Of a stretch of DNA of 64,000 bases, positions 59,273 through 64,000 are shown piece after piece; the first letter of the stretch is position 1; every line of letters begins with the position of its first letter. The position numbers and the translations under genes were made by a program. The stretch is from positions 1-64,000 of the forward strand of contig JBDRHL010000190.1 in the NCBI GenBank assembly GCA_043816955.1, in the 5' to 3' direction. Under the pieces are notes generated by a model. That model had not been told where the DNA came from and did not search any database. It saw only the letters and a list, made by a program, of their open reading frames with translations. This DNA is from JBDRHL01 sp043816955 (GTDB lineage Bacteria; Planctomycetota; Phycisphaerae; Sedimentisphaerales; CAYZTY01).

Positions 59273-61060
59273 ATGTTTCGCATCAGACGAATTTTCGATG
59301 ATGTTCTGGACAAGAACCGGCTCGCTCTGCAGCAGGTCCAGGCAATACTTGCTTCGCAGTTCAGAGGCCTGAGTCAAAACAAAATCGACAGGATTCCCGA
59401 TCTGCTCCGCAATCCGTTCAGGTACGACTTCCGTTCCATACTGTATGTCGCGGAGGGTTCAAGCGGCACAGTCCAGGGATTTGCTCTGTTATCTCATGAA
59501 CCAAAGCTGCAGTTCTGCTACCTCGACTACCTGGCCACGAGCCAAAAGATTCCCGGCAGAGGCATTGGAGGCGCGCTCTACCAGCGGGTTCGGGAGGAAG
59601 CATCACTGCTGAACGTTACAGGAATCTTCTTCGAGTGCCTGCCCGATGATCCCGCTCTGTGCCCGGATCCTGAAATACTCAAACAGAACAAGGCACGCCT
59701 CAAGTTCTATGAATCATTCGGCGCACAAATGATCGATAACACTGCATACGAAACCCCGATAAATCCGGCCTCAGACAATCCGCCGTACCTCATGTTCGAT
59801 GATCTTGGACGGCAGTTCCCCCTCAGCCGTGATTATGCCCGCAGTGTCGCCAAAGCAATCCTGGAAAAAAAATACAGAAAAGTATGCACCCCGCAATACA
59901 TACGAAAAGTAATTGAATCATTCCGGGATGACCCTGTCCGGTTCCGCAAACCAGGCTATATCAAAACCGCCGACCAGAATTCTTATACGGTATCCGATCG
60001 CCTTTCGAAAATTGCTTTAATTGTTACGGACCGACACTCCATTCATCATGTGCGGGACAGGGGATACGTCGAGGCGCCGGTTCGGATCAAATCTATTCTT
60101 GAGACTCTAAAGCGAACAAATATCTTTGAGCCTGCCTGCCCCATGGATTTCCCCGAAAAATATCTCACCTCGGTACATGACCCTGCTTATGTTCGCTATT
60201 TCAAGCGTGTCTGTGAAAAGCTCGGGGCGGATTCTTCCGTGTATCCCTATGTCTTTCCGATCAGAAACCAGGCTCGCCCGCCGTTGGAACTGGTTGTGCG
60301 GGCAGGCTACTACTGTATTGACACCTTTACCCCATTGAGCCGGAACGCGTACCTGGCCGCCAAAAGAGCCGTCGATTGCGCCCTCACCGCTGCCTCGAAA
60401 ATACTCGAAGGAATGCGCCTGGCATACGCCCTCGTCAGACCGCCCGGCCATCACGCCGAACGCTGCGCTTTCGGGGGATTCTGCTATTTCAACAACGCTG
60501 CTGTTGCTGCTCAATATCTCTGCGACTATGGTTCGGTCGCAATTCTGGATATAGATTACCACCACGGAAACGGCGGGCAGATGATATTCTACAGCCGCTC
60601 CGATGTCCTGACAGTCTCCATCCATGGCAGGCCGGCGATCGCGTATCCCTACTTCAGCGGTTTTGCCGACGAACGAGGCGAAGGCCCCGGCATGGGCTAT
60701 AATGTGAACTATCCTTTAGGCGAAAACATCGACGGCCGGGCATATATGCCTGTTCTGGATAAAGCCCTCGCTAACATCCGCCGTTTCAAACCCCGTTTCC
60801 TGATCGTCTGCCTCGGCCTGGACACCGCAAAAGGCGACCCAACCGGCTCATGGAGTCTGCTAAGCAAAGACTTCACGGAAATAGGAAAAACAATAGGCTC
60901 AATGGAACTGCCGACACTCGTCGTTCAGGAAGGCGGATACAACAACCGCTCCATAGGCTCAAATGCAAGAGCCTTTTTCGAAGGCCTGTGGAGGGCGGCG
61001 TTCCCGCGACAGATTCCTTCCGGTAAAAACATCAGCCTCTCGTCCAGGCAGAAACAATGA
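59273..61060 (+). CDS. Fusion of a GNAT acetyltransferase and a histone deacetylase-family deacetylase
   Basis: A 595-residue two-domain protein. Residues of about 20-165 form a GNAT domain with the acetyl-CoA loop 'KIPGRGIGGALY' near 92-103. Residues of about 245-575 form a class II HDAC/acetylpolyamine-amidohydrolase domain. There 'RPPGHHAERC' holds the catalytic His pair (393-394), D428 and H430 in 'LDIDYHHGNGGQ' and D522 in 'LDTAKGDP' bind zinc, and 'VVQEGGYNN' closes the pocket. Both activities could act on one amine or lysine in succession. It has no ribosome binding site; the GrpB-family gene overlaps its stop by four bases. Confidence 0.88.
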   Translation: MFRIRRIFDDVLDKNRLALQQVQAILASQFRGLSQNKIDRIPDLLRNPFRYDFRSILYVAEGSSGTVQGFALLSHEPKLQFCYLDYLATSQKIPGRGIGGALYQRVREEASLLNVTGIFFECLPDDPALCPDPEILKQNKARLKFYESFGAQMIDNTAYETPINPASDNPPYLMFDDLGRQFPLSRDYARSVAKAILEKKYRKVCTPQYIRKVIESFRDDPVRFRKPGYIKTADQNSYTVSDRLSKIALIVTDRHSIHHVRDRGYVEAPVRIKSILETLKRTNIFEPACPMDFPEKYLTSVHDPAYVRYFKRVCEKLGADSSVYPYVFPIRNQARPPLELVVRAGYYCIDTFTPLSRNAYLAAKRAVDCALTAASKILEGMRLAYALVRPPGHHAERCAFGGFCYFNNAAVAAQYLCDYGSVAILDIDYHHGNGGQMIFYSRSDVLTVSIHGRPAIAYPYFSGFADERGEGPGMGYNVNYPLGENIDGRAYMPVLDKALANIRRFKPRFLIVCLGLDTAKGDPTGSWSLLSKDFTEIGKTIGSMELPTLVVQEGGYNNRSIGSNARAFFEGLWRAAFPRQIPSGKNISLSSRQKQ

Positions 61061-61644
61061 CAGCAAACCTGAAGAAAACCTTACAGCAACGTATCGAACA
61101 AGCCGTTCGGGAGGAAGTAGCGATTGTCCCGTACAATCCCGAATGGCCGAAATTGTTTGAAGATGAGGCAAATTCACTTCGCGCCAAACTGCCAAAGTCG
61201 ATAATCATCAGGATTGAACATTTCGGAAGCACCGCTGTACCGGGTCTTGCTGCAAAGCCGATTATCGATATGCTTGTCGAGGTCAGCAGTCTCGAGGAAA
61301 CAAAAAAACAGGTTGTGCCGATACTTGAATCGCAGGGTTACGATTACTTCTGGCGGCCTGAGTTATTCGATGGGCCGCCCGTGTACGCCTGGTTTATAAA
61401 ACGCGATTCACAAGGCAAACGCACACACCATATTCACATGATCGAAGCAGACTCAAAACTCTGGAACAGGCTTTATTTCAGAGATTATCTGTGCCGGTTT
61501 CCTGAGGAAGCCAGACGTTATAACAAACTAAAACGGGCCCTTGCAGAAAAATACCCCAATGACAGGGTCACATATACAAAAGGCAAAACCGATTTCATTG
61601 TCTGTGTTACTGAAAAAGCCAGGCAATATTACAACGAAACCTGA
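61057..61644 (+). CDS. GrpB/UPF0157-family nucleotidyltransferase-like protein
   Basis: A 195-residue GrpB-family protein, related to the polymerase-beta nucleotidyltransferase fold: 'YNPEWPKLFEDEA' near the N-terminus, the family core 'IEHFGSTAVPGLAAKPIIDM' with Ser and Asp residues, and 'RTHHIHMIEADSKLW'. Small-molecule nucleotidyl transfer is suspected but not proven for the family. The ATG overlaps the GNAT-HDAC stop (ATGA), so the two are translated together. Confidence 0.88.
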   Translation: MTANLKKTLQQRIEQAVREEVAIVPYNPEWPKLFEDEANSLRAKLPKSIIIRIEHFGSTAVPGLAAKPIIDMLVEVSSLEETKKQVVPILESQGYDYFWRPELFDGPPVYAWFIKRDSQGKRTHHIHMIEADSKLWNRLYFRDYLCRFPEEARRYNKLKRALAEKYPNDRVTYTKGKTDFIVCVTEKARQYYNET

Positions 61645-61698
61645 AAATGCTCTGCCACTGGGAAACGGATGATAATTGCTGAAAAGGAGGTTATGAAA

Positions 61699-61902
61699 AT
61701 GGGATTATGGGAAAACATGAATCAGCGAATAAAAAAGTTTACCATTGTGGATGAAAAACTGGCTCAGGCTGCTGCAATGTCCCTGGCTTTTATCATAGCA
61801 AAGCTCATGCCGCGGATAATGGATTTAAGTATCTGGTGGTTCGTTGCGCTATTAATAATCTGCGCGATAAAGCCACTGTATGTGTTCTATATCAGGAAAT
61901 AG
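61699..61902 (+). CDS. Small membrane protein of unknown function
   Basis: A 67-residue protein with a basic N-terminus and two short hydrophobic stretches in the C-terminal half (about 24-41 and 46-62), so two membrane segments are likely. I do not recognise a family. An earlier in-frame ATG at 61669 precedes the strong GGAGG at 61686-61690; the ATG at 61699, eight bases after it, is the best start (61693 is the alternative). It converges with sppA. Confidence 0.62.
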   Translation: MGLWENMNQRIKKFTIVDEKLAQAAAMSLAFIIAKLMPRIMDLSIWWFVALLIICAIKPLYVFYIRK

Positions 61903-61919
61903 CCTTTCCTTTTACCCGG

Positions 61920-62963
61920 CTACTGGTAAACAGACCACAAGTACATAACCTGCGGGCAGTTAAGCTCGTTGAGTGAATTTCTGGTGAACCTGAACAGGCT
62001 CGATGTCTCAGAACCGAGCAGCCTTGCCATCGAAAAAGGCTTCTGGTACTCGATAACCCTGGCATCTTTAATCCCCGCTAGTTCTTTGGCCTTTACGACA
62101 GCATCAGCGATATACCCGATCTCATCAATAAGTTTTTCCTGGACCGCCGAATCCGCGTTATAGATGCTGCCGTCCGCAAGCCGTTTAATGTCATTCGGGT
62201 CGATCATTTTCCTTCGCTCGGCTACAATACCTACAAACCTGTTATAGGCAGGGGTCAATATCCTCTCGTCGAGATACTTTTTCTGCTCCTCGGTTATAGG
62301 AGCAAATGGATTCGGCCAGGCTTTTTTGTCCCCTACGATCATAGTTACCGGCTGAATACCAAGTTTGTTTTCCAGCAGTTCCTTCAGTACAAACATCTGG
62401 GCGATAACACCGATCGAGCCGGTAATCGCCGTCGGCTCAGCAATTATCTCATCGGCAGCTACCGAAACGTAATAACCGCCCGAGGCAGCCACCTGCTGCA
62501 TAAAAGCAACAACCGGCCTGTTCATCTTCCTGCGGTACTGCACCGCTTCATTATATATCCGGTCACTTGCCGCGATTCCCCCTCCCGGCGAGTTTACACG
62601 AAGTATAAGCGCTTTTACACTGCCGTCTTTTTCCGAGGCCTTGATTTGCTTTATGATTTTATCGGCGTTCTCGTCGTCAAGTACTCCGGCAACATTAATC
62701 ACAGCGATCTTCGCTGATGACGGACCCGGCTGGATGACCTCTTCAATCAAAGTGCCTGCTTTGCCTGTGAGAAAAACCGCTGCCAGCGCAAAAAGCGCAA
62801 ACAGCAGAACGATATTGGCTAGTACCGACAAGGCAAAAATGATTCTGCCGAGTATTTTCCAGATGGATATTTTCTTTCGCGGTATGTTGCCTGCCCCGCC
62901 CTGCTCATCCCGCGGGGCGCCCTGGGATTCATTTGTCAGGCCGTTTTGTTCATTGTAATCCAT
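61920..62963 (-). CDS. sppA: Signal peptide peptidase SppA-like serine protease (S49)
   Basis: A 347-residue S49 protease: a Gly/Asn-rich N-terminus (1-40), one membrane helix (about 45-75) and a periplasmic protease domain. The Ser in 'QQVAASGGYYVSVAADEI' is the nucleophile, a Lys in the later conserved helix the base, and 'ALILRVNSPGGG' the oxyanion-region motif. It degrades signal-peptide remnants and membrane fragments. The frame extends to 63113, but the promoter at 63009-63037 starts the mRNA near 63002, and purine-rich sequence precedes the ATG at 62963. Confidence 0.9.
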   Translation of the reverse strand: MDYNEQNGLTNESQGAPRDEQGGAGNIPRKKISIWKILGRIIFALSVLANIVLLFALFALAAVFLTGKAGTLIEEVIQPGPSSAKIAVINVAGVLDDENADKIIKQIKASEKDGSVKALILRVNSPGGGIAASDRIYNEAVQYRRKMNRPVVAFMQQVAASGGYYVSVAADEIIAEPTAITGSIGVIAQMFVLKELLENKLGIQPVTMIVGDKKAWPNPFAPITEEQKKYLDERILTPAYNRFVGIVAERRKMIDPNDIKRLADGSIYNADSAVQEKLIDEIGYIADAVVKAKELAGIKDARVIEYQKPFSMARLLGSETSSLFRFTRNSLNELNCPQVMYLWSVYQ

Positions 62964-63008
62964 TTTGCCGCCTTTCAAATAAGGATTTTGCGTTAAACTG
63001 TGCCTGCC

Positions 63009-63037
63009 ATTATAAGCACAGAGGCGGTGTGTGTCAA
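63009..63037 (-). promoter_or_regulatory. sppA: Consensus sigma-70 promoter of sppA, TTGACA-N17-TATAAT
   Basis: Both hexamers are perfect (-35 63032-63037, -10 63009-63014) with the ideal 17-base spacer. The mRNA should start near 63002, a 39-base leader. Confidence 0.8.
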
Positions 63038-63058
63038 CGGGAACATCGGCACGAGAGC

Positions 63059-63086
63059 TTGACAGGCTGTGATAAGCCTCTACAAT
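63059..63086 (+). promoter_or_regulatory. Promoter of the acyltransferase gene, TTGACA-N16-TACAAT
   Basis: A perfect -35 (63059-63064) and 5/6 -10 (63081-63086). The predicted start is near 63093, only one or two bases before the ATG at 63095, so the mRNA would be leaderless. It lies 22 bp from the -35 of the divergent sppA promoter. Confidence 0.7.
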
Positions 63087-63094
63087 GTCGAGAC

Positions 63095-64000
63095 ATGGCT
63101 TCACATGAAGCAAAAAAGAGGAAAAAGAAAAAGGGTAATGTTGTTACAGACTGGCTGCTGTATGCTGCGCTTCGCGTTCTGCTGTTGGTGATTGGCATGT
63201 TCAGCGTCGATCGCAATATGAAAACAGCCTGTTTCCTGGGCAGGGTTTTGTGGAACCATTATCATCGCGGCAGAAAGCGTGCCATCGACAACCTTCGCGC
63301 AAGCTATCCGGACAAAGACCGGGCATGGCATGAGCATGTCGGGCAAAGGAGCTTCGAGCATATTGCCATGCTGGCTATGGATATGATCCTGACGCCAGGC
63401 CTTGTCAAAAAGGACAACTGGCGACGCTACTCACGATTTACCAACTGCGAGCGGGCCAAGTGGATGATGAAAGAAGGCCGTGGTTTAATAATGCTGACCG
63501 GGCATTACGGAAACTTCGAGATTGTGGGCTATATGCTGGGCCTGTTCGGCTTTAATGTCTATAGCATCGCCAGGCCTTTGGACAATCGTTTTATAAACCG
63601 CTATATACTTGGCGTGCGCCAGCGAAAAGGCCAGAAAATTATCGAGAAAAAAGGCGCAGCGGAAATTATGGGTAATCTTGTCAATAAAGGCGCGACGATT
63701 TGCTTCATCGCAGATCAGGACGCCGGGAAAAAAGGCATCTTCGTCGATTTCTTTGGCCGAAAGGCAAGCACTTATAAGAGTATCGGCCTGCTGGCAATAA
63801 CCAACAACATGCCGATAGGTGTAGGCACATGCAGGCAGGAGTATGGAAAATTCTTTTTTGATATTGAAGTTAATCGAATAATCCTGCACGAAGAATGGAC
63901 AGACAAAGAAGACCCCCTCGGTTATGTCACGCAGGAATATAACAAGGCCATTGAAGAAGGGATTCGCCGGGACCCCACACAATACTGGTGGCTGCATCGA
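63095..64000 (+). CDS. LpxL/HtrB-like lysophospholipid acyltransferase, cut by the window end
   Basis: 302 codons are visible and no stop is reached. The basic start 'MASHEAKKRKKKKG' is followed by a membrane helix ('WLLYAALRVLLLVIGMF') and the LpxL core: HX4E in 'GHYGNFEI', 'QRKGQKIIEKKGA', 'DQDAGKKGIFVDFFG' and the 'WWLHR' ending of the family. Such enzymes acylate lipid A precursors from acyl-ACP at the inner membrane; ornithine-lipid or other acyltransferases are related alternatives. No ribosome binding site precedes the ATG. About 10-30 residues are probably missing. It is divergent from sppA. Confidence 0.9.
   Translation, partial: MASHEAKKRKKKKGNVVTDWLLYAALRVLLLVIGMFSVDRNMKTACFLGRVLWNHYHRGRKRAIDNLRASYPDKDRAWHEHVGQRSFEHIAMLAMDMILTPGLVKKDNWRRYSRFTNCERAKWMMKEGRGLIMLTGHYGNFEIVGYMLGLFGFNVYSIARPLDNRFINRYILGVRQRKGQKIIEKKGAAEIMGNLVNKGATICFIADQDAGKKGIFVDFFGRKASTYKSIGLLAITNNMPIGVGTCRQEYGKFFFDIEVNRIILHEEWTDKEDPLGYVTQEYNKAIEEGIRRDPTQYWWLHR

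Noticed and set aside
62964..63113. Upstream extension of SppA to 63113
   Set aside because: The consensus promoter at 63009-63037 lies inside it, so the extension would not be transcribed; the added residues are also unlike the family.
1..64000. CRISPR arrays, rRNA, intact tRNA, insertion sequences, prophage genes
   Set aside because: No regularly spaced direct repeats, no rRNA or complete tRNA cloverleaf, and no transposase or integrase frames were found by reading the sequence; a covariance-model scan could still find small RNAs.

Overview
The window looks like one contiguous chromosomal stretch of a free-living, Gram-negative-type bacterium with an outer membrane (lipid A-type acyltransferase, lipoprotein, PilMNO and pseudopilins). 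Type III glutamine synthetase, three SPFH proteins beside a metal ATPase and ABC exporter, a histone-deacetylase-family protein, NtrC-type regulators and a sugar cluster with unusual glycosidases together suggest Planctomycetota, perhaps class Phycisphaerae. That assignment is an inference from gene content. No rRNA, intact tRNA, transposase, integrase or CRISPR array was found.

Layout. 1-8987 (+): the end of a carbohydrate catabolic cluster (UroD-family fragment, Na+/solute symporter, two large glycosidase-like proteins, Gfo/Idh/MocA dehydrogenase, TIM-barrel isomerase). 9030-12350: a sensor kinase/NtrC-type activator pair, divergent from a PilZ gene that has a consensus sigma-54 promoter. 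12372-18014 (+): lipoprotein, DUF362, tsaD, larB and nnrD overlap as one operon from a promoter that appears leaderless; aroF follows. 18057-19327: DUF4203 membrane gene, a tRNA 3' fragment, a palindrome and a 59-codon remnant of a UroD-family gene, which looks like an old insertion or deletion scar. 19328-21503: glnN with its terminator. 37345-21510 (-): a nearly gapless 16-kb run of three SPFH genes, P-type ATPase, ABC ATPase and permease, an unknown 595-aa protein, UvrD/PcrA, pgi, manC and ruvX. 37478-41048: a second ABC-2 permease, an ArgA-like acetyltransferase, an orphan membrane protein and an MNT-HEPN protein, with REP-like palindromes. 41128-43763 (-): second kinase/NtrC pair and csp. 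44090-46593 (-): rpsO-pnp. 46774-55344 (-): PilMNO, a non-canonical pseudopilin, a 42-aa membrane peptide, kinase, response regulator, GAF-HD-GYP, STAS and a GspE-like ATPase. 55651-59042 (-): a canonical pseudopilin, then argH-thiL-tsaE. 59273-64000: GNAT-HDAC fusion, GrpB-family protein, a small membrane protein, sppA and an acyltransferase cut by the window end.

How parts fit together. The most unusual system is the 46.8-55.3 kb operon. It joins PilMNO-type platform proteins to a complete phosphorelay and a c-di-GMP-type phosphodiesterase, yet its ATPase has Gln in place of the Walker B glutamate and its GspH-like protein lacks the prepilin cleavage motif. It may be a sensory or repurposed pilus/secretion platform. 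A second link to c-di-GMP is the PilZ gene behind a sigma-54 promoter, divergent from a sigma-54 activator pair. Several housekeeping-type promoters match TTGACA-N16/17-TATAAT closely. Three of them lie so close to the start codon that the mRNAs would be leaderless or almost so. A 185-bp MITE-like inverted-repeat element and a three-way-junction element flank the csp gene.
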